Shown: positions 26,952-35,951 of the stretch, piece after piece | How positions within the stretch are numbered: the first letter of the stretch is position 1 | Layout of the letters: each line of letters begins with the position of its first letter | Assembly (NCBI RefSeq): GCF_002277955.1 | Contig: NZ_CP018477.1 | Location: 1,922,001 to 1,986,000 of the forward strand | Source of the DNA: Thermogutta terrifontis | GTDB lineage: Bacteria; Planctomycetota; Planctomycetia; Pirellulales; Thermoguttaceae | Direction of reading: 5' to 3' | Length of the DNA: 64,000 bases | Program-made: the position numbers and the translations under genes | Notes under the pieces: model-generated | Seen by the model: only the letters and a program-made list of their open reading frames with translations | What the model was told of the DNA's origin: nothing | Databases searched by the model: none

Positions 26952-28181
26952 GTGGAGATTTTAAGATCCGTGCTCCTGGAGAACAGAAAAAAGCGGATTC
27001 TCTTGCTCGATGACGAACCGGCCGTGGTCCGTTCCCTGGCCAGGATCATCAACCAGTTCCACCGTGATTGGGAACTTGAGGCCGTCACCGATCCGGAAGA
27101 AGCCTGGCTGCGCTTGCAGCGTGACCGATTTGATGTCCTGGTGACGGATGTGCGGATGCCCAAAGTCACAGGTTTGACCCTTTTGGAACGGATGCAGATG
27201 GACCCGCGCACGGCCTGTATTCCTGTGGTGGTTGTCACGGGATGGGGGGATTACGAAACCAAGCTGCGTGCCCTTGAATTGGGGGCGATGGATCTGCTGG
27301 AAAAACCCGTGGAACCGCGGCACCTGGTCACCCGATTGCAGCAGGTCCTGCGATGGAAAGAGGGGCAGGACATCCTCGCCGCACTCAACGTGCGTTTGCG
27401 TCGGATTCTGGACCGACACTTGCGAGAGCTTGCTTCTGAGCGAATGGGAACCATCTTGCGGCTGCTGATTGTGATCCAGCAGCGCAATCCTGATTTAGCT
27501 TTCCACAGCATGCGGGTTGCTGTGTATTCCAAAGTGCTCGCGCAATTGCTGAAGCTGGAGGACAGTCAGTGTCGCGAGATCTTTTGGGCGGGAATGCTCC
27601 ACGACGTGGGCAAGATCGCTTTGCCCGATGCTCTCCTTGTGCGGGCAGGCATGTTCAGTCCTGGGGAGATAACCATCTGGCAAAAGCATTGCCAGTATGG
27701 CGAGCAGATTTTGCGGGGGCGCACGCCCTGGTCAGGCATGCTGCCAACCGGCGAAGACAGCGATTCCGGGACATCATCGATCGTCAAGACGGCTGCCCAG
27801 GTTGCGATTAGTCATCACGAGCGATGGGACGGCACGGGGTTCCCGTACGGGTTGGAAGGCGGAGCGATACCCCTCCCGGGACGGATCGTCGCCATTGCTG
27901 ATGCCATCGACCATGCAACCCGCCCGGTGGCTTGGGCACATCTCTCTTCTCTCGTGGTATTGCCAGCGTCGGAAGAGGCGCACAAGGCGTTTGATCCGCG
28001 GATGGTTGAAGTGTTCCGCTGCCATGAGGAGGTCTTTCGCAAGCTCAGCGATCGGTTTCGAAGAATTCCTGCGGACAATGAAGGGTGGCTGGCGAGTGTG
28101 GACACCCAGTTATGCGGGGAATGGCAAGACGCTGCCAGTTCCGATTCGGACGAATCGAGTGCGCGGTGTTTATCGGAGTAA
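26952..28181 (+). CDS. response regulator with intact HD-GYP-type output domain
   Basis: The GTG at 26952 has AGGAG ten bases upstream; an in-frame GTG at 26919 has none and is less likely. A REC domain covers about residues 12-125, with LLLDDEP, phospho-acceptor Asp in VLVTDVRMP and Lys in LLEKPVEPR. A linker helix leads to an HD-GYP-type domain: HSMRVAVYSKVLA, HDVGKIALPDALL, HCQYGEQIL, and HHERWDGTGFPYGLEGGAIPLPGRIVAIADAID. The HD pair, the later histidines and the GFP variant of the GYP motif are all present. Such domains hydrolyse cyclic di-GMP, so this regulator could lower that messenger when phosphorylated. The tail (about 60 residues) is not recognisable. The next regulator starts 3 bp after its stop. 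Confidence 0.92.
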   Translation: MEILRSVLLENRKKRILLLDDEPAVVRSLARIINQFHRDWELEAVTDPEEAWLRLQRDRFDVLVTDVRMPKVTGLTLLERMQMDPRTACIPVVVVTGWGDYETKLRALELGAMDLLEKPVEPRHLVTRLQQVLRWKEGQDILAALNVRLRRILDRHLRELASERMGTILRLLIVIQQRNPDLAFHSMRVAVYSKVLAQLLKLEDSQCREIFWAGMLHDVGKIALPDALLVRAGMFSPGEITIWQKHCQYGEQILRGRTPWSGMLPTGEDSDSGTSSIVKTAAQVAISHHERWDGTGFPYGLEGGAIPLPGRIVAIADAIDHATRPVAWAHLSSLVVLPASEEAHKAFDPRMVEVFRCHEEVFRKLSDRFRRIPADNEGWLASVDTQLCGEWQDAASSDSDESSARCLSE

Positions 28182-28184
28182 GCA

Positions 28185-29447
28185 ATGAAGCGGATCATTT
28201 TCGTGGATGACGACACGAGAGTCCTGGAAGGTCTTCGGCGGTTGATGCGGGGATTCCGCTCCCAGTGGCAGATGGAATTTTTTGACAACCCCCTCAAGGC
28301 CCTCGAGCAAATCGAGAAGCAGCCACCAGACGTCGTCGTGAGCGACATTCGGATGCCTGTTATGGACGGTGCCGAGCTTTTGACGCAGGTTCAGGAGCGC
28401 GCACCGGCCACCATCCGAATCGCGCTGAGTGGGCAGTGCGATCGGGCGGCCGTCATGCGGGCTATCAGGCCCACCCATCAATTTCTTGCCAAACCATGTG
28501 AGCCGGAGACATTGCGGAAAACCCTCACCCGATTGAGCGAACTGAGGGACCGCGTCATCAACGAGGAGGTTCGGGCAGAGATTTCACGGATAGCGGCACT
28601 CCCGGTCGTGCCAGAAGCACTGACCCAGTTGCGGCGTGTTCTGACGCAGGATGATGTGAGTATCAGAACCGTGGCCAAGCTAATGGCTTCTGACGTTGGT
28701 ATGTGCGCCAAGGTGATGCAGCTTGTCAGTTCCAATTTTTTTGGAACGCAGCGCAGCGCGTGTCTGCCGGAGGAAGCAGTGCGAGTACTCGGGATGGATG
28801 TCATTCGGCCGCTGGTGCTGTCGCAGGACCTGTTTACGCCCATCCCGCTCGAGGAAGATCTCAGTCATTTGGGGAGATTTTACAATCGTCTTTGCTGCAC
28901 AGTGGCACGGGCCGCGCAGCGAATCGCTCAGATGGAAAACGCGGGGGAACCCTTTTGCACGTACAGCTATCTGGGCGGACTTTTCGCTAAAGTGGGTGTG
29001 GTTATTTATGCAGCGCTGGATATCACCAAATATCACCAGATCTTCAGACTCGCTGTGGAGGGGCACGGATCGCTCAGGCAACTGGAAACTCAGGTCTACG
29101 GCGTTGCTCGGACCCAGGCGGGCGCATATCTCTTTGCACTCTGGGGCCTGCCGGAACCCGTGGTGGACGCCGTGATGTATGCGGATCGGCCATCTGCGTC
29201 CCCGGTAGGGGGATTTACTCCGACCACAGCGGTTCATGTAGCGGAGGTACTGGTCCAGCGGCTGGTGGGAAGCATCGGTGGGGGTCAACCGTTCCTGAAC
29301 CAGGATTATCTTCGCACGATCGGTCTGGAGGACCGCCTAAAAAGCTGGGAGAAAGAAGTGGAGCAAGTGGTCGAAGAGACATTCCGGGACGAGGAACGTG
29401 AGGGAAATGTGAGCGAGCCGGTCCTTCAAGAGACAGCAACAGAGTGA
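28185..29447 (+). CDS. response regulator with HDOD output domain
   Basis: GGAG stands six bases before the ATG, and the gene starts 3 bp after the previous stop, indicating translational coupling. REC domain (1-120): IFVDDD, phospho-acceptor Asp54 in VVSDIRMPVMDG, Lys103 in FLAKPCEP. An HDOD domain follows (about 130-340): ISRIAALPVVPEALTQLRRVL, DVGMCAKVMQLVSSNFFG, PEEAVRVLGMDVIRPLVLS, and QAGAYLFALWGLPEPVVDAV. No HD pair is retained where HD phosphohydrolases have it (SYLGGLFAKVGVVIY), so it is probably a binding or scaffold output rather than an enzyme. REC-HDOD proteins are known as regulators, but their partners are poorly defined. The last 60 residues are acidic. Confidence 0.9.
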   Translation: MKRIIFVDDDTRVLEGLRRLMRGFRSQWQMEFFDNPLKALEQIEKQPPDVVVSDIRMPVMDGAELLTQVQERAPATIRIALSGQCDRAAVMRAIRPTHQFLAKPCEPETLRKTLTRLSELRDRVINEEVRAEISRIAALPVVPEALTQLRRVLTQDDVSIRTVAKLMASDVGMCAKVMQLVSSNFFGTQRSACLPEEAVRVLGMDVIRPLVLSQDLFTPIPLEEDLSHLGRFYNRLCCTVARAAQRIAQMENAGEPFCTYSYLGGLFAKVGVVIYAALDITKYHQIFRLAVEGHGSLRQLETQVYGVARTQAGAYLFALWGLPEPVVDAVMYADRPSASPVGGFTPTTAVHVAEVLVQRLVGSIGGGQPFLNQDYLRTIGLEDRLKSWEKEVEQVVEETFRDEEREGNVSEPVLQETATE

Positions 29448-29454
29448 GAAAGAT

Positions 29455-30639
29455 ATGAGTGACAAGATTCTTTTTGTGGACGACGACGTGCATATCCTTC
29501 AAGCATTCCAGAGAACGCTTCGCCGCAAGTTCAATCTTGAGACGGCGCTGGGACCCGAGGAAGGACTGCGCTGTGTCAGAGAAAGGGGGCCGTTTGCGGT
29601 GGTCGTCTCGGATATGCGGATGCCGAACATGAATGGAGTGGAATTCCTACGGCAAGTCCGCGAGATCAATCCCGACACGGTGAGGATGATTTTAACCGGC
29701 AATGCCGATCAACAGACGGCTATTGACGCGGTCAATGAGGGATACATCTTCCGGTTCCTGACCAAACCATGTCCGCCGGAAGTCCTGGCGCGTGCGCTGG
29801 AAGCGGGACTGGAACAGTACCGTCTGATCACGGCAGAGCGCGAGCTTCTCTCCAAAACCTTGGCTGGCTGCATCCGCGTGCTCACAGACATCCTGAGCCT
29901 GGTGGCCCCCGAAGCCTTTGGGCGAGCGCTCCGCGTGCGCGAAATTGCGGCCCGTTTGTGTCGGGAACTCAATGTTCGCGATTCCTGGCAGATCGAGATT
30001 GCAGCGATGCTCGCACCAATCGGATGTATTGCCATGCCGGACGAGATCGTGCGGAAGGTGTTTCGGGGCGAGGCCCTCAAAGATCACGAGCAGTTGACCT
30101 ATCAGACGCATCCCAGAATCGCCTACGATTTGTTGAGCAAAATTCCCCGGCTTGAACAGGTGGCTCTCATCGTGGCCTATCAAGAAAAGCTTTTTGACGG
30201 CCGTGGATTTCCGGCCGATCTGATCGCTGAGGAGGCGATTCCACTGGGATCCCGGATATTGAAACTGGCGATGGATTGGGATGACCTTTTGCAGGCGGGG
30301 ATTTCTCCGGAGATGGCATTGGCCGAAATCATGGATCGTCGCGGCTGGTATGATCCGGCTGTGGTGGCAGCACTGCGGCGGACGCTCAACCTGAATCGCG
30401 TGTGCGTGGTACGAGAAATGAAAGTTTCCGACCTGGTGGACGGCTTGATCCTGGCCGATAACGTGTATTCCGTCAGTGGAACGCTTCTTTGCAGCAAAGG
30501 TCAGGAAATCACCCCGGCGATTCGCTTTCGCTTGCGCAATTACGCAGTGAACGTGGGGATCGCCCGGCCTATTCGCGTTTTCGTACCCACCAATACCGAC
30601 CAGGAAAACCTGGAAAACCAACTCATTCCCGACCAATGA
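29455..30639 (+). CDS. response regulator with degenerate HD-GYP-like output domain
   Basis: The gene lies 7 bp after the previous stop. REC domain (1-120): LFVDDD, phospho-acceptor Asp53 in VVSDMRMPNMNG, Lys104 in FRFLTKPC. The next region (about 130-290) aligns with the HD-GYP domain of the regulator at 26952 but has lost the metal ligands. HDVGK is replaced by APIGC (residues 187-191), and HHERWDGTGFP by AYQEKLFDGRGFP (241-253). His219 in QTHPRIAYDLL remains. Catalysis is therefore unlikely. The last about 85 residues (VVREMKVSDLVDGLILADNVYS, GTLLCSKGQEIT) form a beta-rich tail also found behind REC-HD proteins. It may dock with the active HD-GYP protein. The operon ends here at a strong terminator. 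Confidence 0.9.
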   Translation: MSDKILFVDDDVHILQAFQRTLRRKFNLETALGPEEGLRCVRERGPFAVVVSDMRMPNMNGVEFLRQVREINPDTVRMILTGNADQQTAIDAVNEGYIFRFLTKPCPPEVLARALEAGLEQYRLITAERELLSKTLAGCIRVLTDILSLVAPEAFGRALRVREIAARLCRELNVRDSWQIEIAAMLAPIGCIAMPDEIVRKVFRGEALKDHEQLTYQTHPRIAYDLLSKIPRLEQVALIVAYQEKLFDGRGFPADLIAEEAIPLGSRILKLAMDWDDLLQAGISPEMALAEIMDRRGWYDPAVVAALRRTLNLNRVCVVREMKVSDLVDGLILADNVYSVSGTLLCSKGQEITPAIRFRLRNYAVNVGIARPIRVFVPTNTDQENLENQLIPDQ

Positions 30640-30667
30640 ACTACTGAACACCTGTCAGTGGTTTTTT
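30640..30667 (+). terminator. intrinsic terminator of the response-regulator operon
   Basis: ACTACTGA (30640-30647) and TCAGTGGT (30655-30662) pair over 8 bp with one G-T wobble round a 7-base loop, followed by TTTTT. It starts directly after the stop codon. Confidence 0.8.
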
Positions 30668-30712
30668 GCCAGAAAACGTGGAGAATGATAAGTAAGTCCC
30701 GAAAAACGTTTG

Positions 30713-30761
30713 GTTGCCTGGGAAGTGCTTATTGTTGATCTCTACACAAGGCAACTTTTTT
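30713..30761 (+). terminator. second terminator-like hairpin
   Basis: GTTGCCT (30713-30719) and AGGCAAC (30749-30755) are complementary and followed by six T. The 29-base loop is long. It lies upstream of the kinase promoter and could be a back-up terminator. Confidence 0.4.
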
Positions 30762-30802
30762 CGTCTGTTCGTTTTTTCGGTTGGTGCATGTCCATGCGAG
30801 AT

Positions 30803-30811
30803 TGGTATAAT
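30803..30811 (+). promoter_or_regulatory. extended -10 promoter of the Ser/Thr kinase gene
   Basis: TGGTATAAT at 30803-30811 is a perfect extended -10 element. Only a poor -35 (TTGGTG at 30781) precedes it, as is usual for extended -10 promoters. It gives a leader of about 50 bases before ATG 30871. Confidence 0.5.
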
Positions 30812-30870
30812 TAATGGAGAGCGAACTGGATGTGAAGTTCTTATAAGCCAACATCGGCGGGGGCGCCATC

Positions 30871-32979
30871 ATGATCATCCGCTGTCCGGATTGTTCGGGC
30901 ACGCTGGAAGTGGGGGACGGTCAATTACCCGACGATGTGGTCTGCCCACACTGCGGTCGACACAATCCTTTTGAAACAGCGACTCTCTCGATCCATCCCA
31001 AAGATCTCATCGCCCTTGGCCATTTTCAGCTCCTCGAACACATAGGAACTGGAAGATTCGGGGAAGTCTTCAAAGCGCGGGATATCAGGTTGAACCGCAT
31101 TGTGGCTCTCAAGATCCCCCGCACGGAGATGATGGACGAGGGAACAAGGCGGTGGTTTTTACGAGAGGCCCGGGCTGCTGCCAAACTCCGCCATCCGAAC
31201 ATTGTGGCCATTCATGAGGTGGGTGTCGCGGACGGCCGGATCTACATTGCAAGTGACTATATCGAAGGGTGCACACTTGCCAATTATTTGGCAGCGACCC
31301 GGCCGACATTATGCGAGATTGTGAACATTTGTATCCAGGTCGCGGATGCCCTTCATTATGTCCATCAGGAGGGGGTAATCCATCGTGACCTGAAACCAAG
31401 CAATATTCTTTTGGATGCCCAGCGACGGGCCTATGTGACCGATTTTGGACTGGCAAAAGAGCTGACCACTGACTCCACCGTGACAGCCGAAGGGCTCGTC
31501 TTGGGCACGCCATCGTACATGTCACCGGAACAAGCCAAAGGAGGGGCATGCCACGCCGATGCCCGTAGCGACGTGTTTTCGCTGGGGGTCATCCTGTACG
31601 AGATGCTGGCTGGCAAGCTGCCTTTCAGTGCAGACAGTGTTCATGGGTTGCTGGACCAGATCCGATATGTGGATCCGACTCCTCCCCGCCGTTTTAACAG
31701 GCAAGTTTCCAGGGACCTGGAAACAATCTGCTTGAAAGCCCTTGCCAAGGACCCCGCGGCTCGCTACCAGAGTGCACTTGAGTTTGCCGAGGATCTTCGG
31801 CGGTTCCGTGCGGGATTGCCCATTCGCGCAAGACGGGTGGGCTGGGTGGGGCGGACAGCACGCTGGATTGAGAGGAACCGCCCGCTCGCGATCACCTTAT
31901 GCGGTTTGGTGTTTTTGGCGTTACTCGTGACAACACTGGTTGCTACCCAAGTGTACCGGCACTGGTCGCAGTTCCGACAGGTTGTGATCGATACCATTCC
32001 CTCGGGGGCCAATGTGGTTTTTATTCCAATCGATCAGGAATCAGGCGAGCCAGTTCCAGAAAACGCCACCGTACCCAAGAAAAGTCCTGTACTTCAGAGT
32101 CTTCTTTCCGGCGATTATCTGGTGGTGGCTTACCTACCTGATGGACGGTTCCACGAGGTTTATCGGCATGTGCCACGTGACCAGCAAGAAGTTCCCACGA
32201 TCTATCCTCACCGTTCGTGGGAATGGAACGGCAAGAAAGTCACGCTGCCCGTGGTCAAAATTCCTGATCACTTTGTGGCTCGCGACATGGCACTCATCCC
32301 CGGGGGTGAGGTCACGACCGTTCCTCCAAGGGTACCCTCTGTCTCAGGAAACGTAGTTCCCACACCCCATCGGCAGTTTGTGCCCAGCTTTTTCCTCGAC
32401 ACTGAGGAGATTACCTGCAAAAAGTATCGCGGCAACGAAGGTGAGCTACCAGATTCTACAAGCTGCTTGACAGAAAAGCCCGACGACAGCGATGCCCTCA
32501 CATGCATATCGCTCGATCAAGCCATTGCTTTCGCGGAAGTTGTTGGCAAACGGATTCCCACGGAAGCGGAGTTCCTGCTGGCGGCAACGCATTTAGAACG
32601 TGAACGATCCAGGGCTGGTGCAAAGAGAGTGAATTTGACGTTCAGTGCGGCTTCTGAGGATAAAGGGGATTTCCTCCTTGTGGACCCGCAACGCCCGGTT
32701 AGGGGACTTTTCTCCAACGTGGCTGAGTGGACGATCACGGTAGCCCTGTTACCCGACCTGAGCGGTTCTCCGAGCAGGACCATCCGCGGTCGTGTCGTAT
32801 GGGGCGCAACGCTCTCCATTCTGGATCGCAAGCCGGAAGCACTCGAAATCGCAGGGATTAGCACTCCTCGGCTGGTCCTTCATGAGGGCACCAAGAAGCC
32901 CGGCCTCGGGTTCCGGTGCGCGCGAAGCGTTAAACCCAGGATCGCCCCGGAAGACTTTATACGCTCCGTTGAGCGATAG
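30871..32979 (+). CDS. zinc-ribbon / Ser-Thr protein kinase / PEGA-like / FGE-like fusion
   Basis: The 702 residues divide into five parts. Residues 1-35 are a zinc ribbon (CPDC at 5-8, CPHC at 25-28). Residues 50-315 are a Hanks-type kinase with Gly loop GTGRFGEV, Lys81 in VALKI, Glu99, catalytic Asp173 in HRDLKPSN, Asp191 in DFGLAK, and GTPSYMSPEQ. One membrane span lies at 339-361. A PEGA-like beta domain follows (about 372-440: IPSGANVVFIP). The tail (470-700) resembles formylglycine-generating-enzyme/sulfatase-modifying folds (MALIPGGEV, FFLDTEEIT, RIPTEAEFLLAA, FSNVAEWT, GLGFRCAR). The catalytic Cys pair of true FGEs is not recognisable, so this extracytoplasmic domain may sense rather than catalyse. 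All kinase catalytic residues are present. Confidence 0.92.
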   Translation: MIIRCPDCSGTLEVGDGQLPDDVVCPHCGRHNPFETATLSIHPKDLIALGHFQLLEHIGTGRFGEVFKARDIRLNRIVALKIPRTEMMDEGTRRWFLREARAAAKLRHPNIVAIHEVGVADGRIYIASDYIEGCTLANYLAATRPTLCEIVNICIQVADALHYVHQEGVIHRDLKPSNILLDAQRRAYVTDFGLAKELTTDSTVTAEGLVLGTPSYMSPEQAKGGACHADARSDVFSLGVILYEMLAGKLPFSADSVHGLLDQIRYVDPTPPRRFNRQVSRDLETICLKALAKDPAARYQSALEFAEDLRRFRAGLPIRARRVGWVGRTARWIERNRPLAITLCGLVFLALLVTTLVATQVYRHWSQFRQVVIDTIPSGANVVFIPIDQESGEPVPENATVPKKSPVLQSLLSGDYLVVAYLPDGRFHEVYRHVPRDQQEVPTIYPHRSWEWNGKKVTLPVVKIPDHFVARDMALIPGGEVTTVPPRVPSVSGNVVPTPHRQFVPSFFLDTEEITCKKYRGNEGELPDSTSCLTEKPDDSDALTCISLDQAIAFAEVVGKRIPTEAEFLLAATHLERERSRAGAKRVNLTFSAASEDKGDFLLVDPQRPVRGLFSNVAEWTITVALLPDLSGSPSRTIRGRVVWGATLSILDRKPEALEIAGISTPRLVLHEGTKKPGLGFRCARSVKPRIAPEDFIRSVER

Positions 32980-33076
32980 AATCCACCGGTTGGGGGTGAC
33001 GATCGTGACCACGGAAAACGGCGAAAAGACGGACGCCGTTGGCTTTCCTGGAGCCCTGCTCAAATTCGAGTCTGGT

Positions 33077-33922
33077 TTACAGGTTAGCCGCCTTTGTAGG
33101 TGTGCACTCCACGGGCTCCCCGAGAAGCACGATGTAAATTGTGCCCTCGTACTCCACCAGCACCACGCACGAGGTTGACGTTTCAGAATCCGAGGAGGGA
33201 CAGTGAATTTTATCCCGCGGGATATCCACGATTTGACCTTCCGGTTTCCCGACAACCTCAACACCGTGCCCGATCGTAGTTTCGCCTTTTATGCTTTCTG
33301 GCAATCCCTCTGCCGAAGCGACCATGCGGATTTTTTGAAGTTTCACGATCGCAGACTTTCCTTTCAGGAAATAGAGCTTGGCAAACCACGGATCGCCTTC
33401 AGGTTTCGCAGAGAAACCCGGTGGCACGTGCGGAGAAAGAAAGATCGGAGGAGCTTGTGGTGGAATTTTTGGATAGCACTTTTTGGTTACCCCTGGAGGT
33501 ACGATCACGTACGGTGGGCGGGGTGTCACCTCATGCGCTAGGTGAATGAGTCGCCCATTGGGCTTGAAACAGTTACCGTCAGAACAACTGGGAGGATCCG
33601 GACAGGCCGACGGGCTGGAGCAATGACAGGAACCTACGGTGCGGCGGATGGCGTCGGAATACACGACCGTCCCTGGATTCCCCTCAACCGGGCAGGCCAT
33701 GCCGTAGTAATAGTAAATCGGGCTCGACGGGGGCGGCGGCACATAAAGGCAGTACTCATAAAAAAGGCAAACGCACGGTCCTCTTGTTTCGGTTGCTGTG
33801 TTGGTTGGCCCGCATTGGCAGCCGTCACCGCCCTGCGCCACATTCCCGAAACACACCACCACAAACGCCAGCGTTACGATTCCCAGCACGACTGCTGGAG
33901 CCCACTTGGCCGACCGAGCCAT
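33077..33922 (-). CDS. secreted Cys/Pro-rich protein, function unknown
   Basis: The ATG at 33922 has GAGGAGG eight bases upstream and opens a signal peptide (WAPAVVLGIVTLAFVVVCFGNVAQGG); the frame to 33967 is longer but lacks support. The mature 250 residues hold many Cys in the first half (CQCGP, CVCLFYEYC, CHCSSPSACPDPPSC) and Pro clusters (PPPPSSP, PRPPYVIVPPGV). The second half is a beta-rich patch without Cys clusters. I recognise no family. The Cys pairs suggest disulphides or metal binding outside the cytoplasm. It converges on the kinase gene with a 97 bp gap. The upstream gene, ilvB, lies 235 bp away and is unrelated. Confidence 0.75.
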   Translation of the reverse strand: MARSAKWAPAVVLGIVTLAFVVVCFGNVAQGGDGCQCGPTNTATETRGPCVCLFYEYCLYVPPPPSSPIYYYYGMACPVEGNPGTVVYSDAIRRTVGSCHCSSPSACPDPPSCSDGNCFKPNGRLIHLAHEVTPRPPYVIVPPGVTKKCYPKIPPQAPPIFLSPHVPPGFSAKPEGDPWFAKLYFLKGKSAIVKLQKIRMVASAEGLPESIKGETTIGHGVEVVGKPEGQIVDIPRDKIHCPSSDSETSTSCVVLVEYEGTIYIVLLGEPVECTPTKAANL

Positions 33923-34157
33923 GGCTCGAACCTCCTCATTGAAAAGACCCTGGTTATTACACCCCACGCCTACTGCGTGTTTGCGCTCATCGGGAGTAGG
34001 AGAGAATAAAGTTAAGAATCGACTCTGTTTTCTATCCCAACGCGCAGAGGTTTGTCAATCCCCTCATATTGACTAAATCGGCCAGTCCTAATGAGTGGAT
34101 TGGCTCCGGCGTGGTAACCAGTGATAGTGTTTGTGTCCCGCTCATCCTACGGCAATG

Positions 34158-35951
34158 TCACTCGCGGATGAGTTCGCGAATGGTCATTCCCGCGGGAATC
34201 ATTGGCAACACGTGTTCCTGATAGGGGACAAGAACATCCAGGAGGAAGGGGCCCTCACTGTCGATCAGCTCTTTGAGGCCATCCAGGAGTTCTGATTTGT
34301 GCCGAATATGCCGAGCCTTCCAATTGAAGCCTTTGGCGATGGTCACAAAATCGGGATAGTGATACCGCGGAGCAAGCCCCTGCCCCTGTCCGACGGCCTC
34401 TGGCTCGTCGATTGGGCCGAGATAGGTATGCGCCCGGTTCCGGGCATGAAAGCGGTCTTCCCATTGGACCACCATGCCCAGGTGCTGATTATTGAGAAGC
34501 AGTACTTTAACCGGCACCTTCTCGCAGTAGCAGGTGGCCATCTCCTGAATATTCATGAGGAAACTACCGTCGCCATCGATATCGATGACAAGTTTATCCG
34601 GATGGGCAATCTTGGCACCGATGGCCGCGGGCAGCCCAAATCCCATTGTTCCCAGACCGAGGCTTGATAGCCACGTCCGCGGCTTGCGGAATTTGTAAAA
34701 CTGTGCCGCCCACATCTGATGCTGGCCGACGCCGGTGGTGATGATCGTGTCACGGTCTTTGGTCAGTTTCCAAAGCTCGTAAATCGCCTGTTGGGGAAGA
34801 ATCGCCTCGGGATGCTCCCGATACCGGAAAGGTTCCGTCTCCTTCCAGTGTTTAATCTTGGCATGCCACTCAGAAATGTCCTCAGGCGGCTCAATGATCT
34901 TATTCAATTCCTCAAGGGCGTATTTCAGGTCGCTCACAATGCCAATGTGGGCGTGCTTCACCTTATTAAGTTCGGAGGGGTCGATGTCGATGTGGACAAT
35001 GGTAGCATATTTTGCGAATTCGCTGACTTTGCCCGTGACACGATCGTCGAATCGCACACCAAACGCAAGGAGCAGGTCGCACTCGGCCACCGCGTAATTG
35101 GCATAAATGCTGCCATGCATGCCCAGCATATCAAGCGAGAGCGGGTGGTCACCCGGAAATCCACCCAGGCCCATCGCAGTCATGGCCACAGGGATGGATG
35201 TCTTCTCCGCAAACTCACGGAGGGCGTCAGCCGCACCCGAAGTGATGACGCCACCTCCCGCGTAAATAACTGGACGCCGTGACTTTTTCACCACCCGCGC
35301 CACTTCACGCAGTTCTTCCGGTCGCGCCAGACGGGGTACCGGCTTGTAGCCGGGCAGATCCATCGGCACGTCGTAATCGGGCACGGTTTGGGCGATTTGC
35401 ACATTTTTAGGAATGTCGATCAAAACTGGGCCGGGGCGTCCCGTGCTGGCTACGTAGAAGGCCTCTTTGAACACACGGGCGAGATCATTGACGTCCGTCA
35501 CCAGATAGTGGTGCTTTGTGATACTCCGGCTGACCTCAACGGTGGGCGTCTCCTGGAAAGCATCCGTTCCGATGACGGATGTCCCCACCTGCCCCGTAAT
35601 TGCGATGATCGGGACACTGTCCAATTTGGCGTCGGCCAAGGGAGTGATGGCGTTCGTTGCCCCCGGACCGCTCGTCGTCATGAACACGCCAACTTTACCT
35701 GTAGACCGGGCATACCCCTGAGCGGCGAAACCGCCGCCCTGCTCATGTCGCGGAAGCACAACGCGAATCTTATCCCGATATCGCGTGAGGGCCTGATGAA
35801 TGGGCATACTGGCCCCCCCGGGGTAAGCAAAGACGACCTCAACCCCGTGATTCACGAGCGACTGCACGACGATTTCAGCGCCGCTGACCGGTTCACGCTT
35901 CACTTCGATCTGAGGGCTTCGAGTTTGAGGCGCCTTTGTTGCCGTGCTCAC
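34158..35951 (-). CDS. ilvB: acetolactate synthase, catalytic subunit
   Basis: This thiamine-diphosphate enzyme condenses two pyruvates (or pyruvate and 2-oxobutyrate) at the start of branched-chain amino-acid synthesis. GTG 35951 follows AAGGAG with good spacing. The 597 residues show the three family domains: an N-terminal pyrimidine-binding domain with catalytic Glu70 in RHEQGGGFAAQGYAR; a central FAD-binding-like domain (GMHGSIYANYAVAECDLL, GVRFDDRVTG); and a C-terminal diphosphate domain with GDGSFLMNIQEM and NNQHLGMVVQWE. The WEDRFH patch is typical of acetolactate synthases rather than other ThDP enzymes. No regulatory subunit (ilvN/ilvH) lies next to it. A hairpin in its leader is listed separately. 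Confidence 0.97.
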   Translation of the reverse strand: MSTATKAPQTRSPQIEVKREPVSGAEIVVQSLVNHGVEVVFAYPGGASMPIHQALTRYRDKIRVVLPRHEQGGGFAAQGYARSTGKVGVFMTTSGPGATNAITPLADAKLDSVPIIAITGQVGTSVIGTDAFQETPTVEVSRSITKHHYLVTDVNDLARVFKEAFYVASTGRPGPVLIDIPKNVQIAQTVPDYDVPMDLPGYKPVPRLARPEELREVARVVKKSRRPVIYAGGGVITSGAADALREFAEKTSIPVAMTAMGLGGFPGDHPLSLDMLGMHGSIYANYAVAECDLLLAFGVRFDDRVTGKVSEFAKYATIVHIDIDPSELNKVKHAHIGIVSDLKYALEELNKIIEPPEDISEWHAKIKHWKETEPFRYREHPEAILPQQAIYELWKLTKDRDTIITTGVGQHQMWAAQFYKFRKPRTWLSSLGLGTMGFGLPAAIGAKIAHPDKLVIDIDGDGSFLMNIQEMATCYCEKVPVKVLLLNNQHLGMVVQWEDRFHARNRAHTYLGPIDEPEAVGQGQGLAPRYHYPDFVTIAKGFNWKARHIRHKSELLDGLKELIDSEGPFLLDVLVPYQEHVLPMIPAGMTIRELIRE

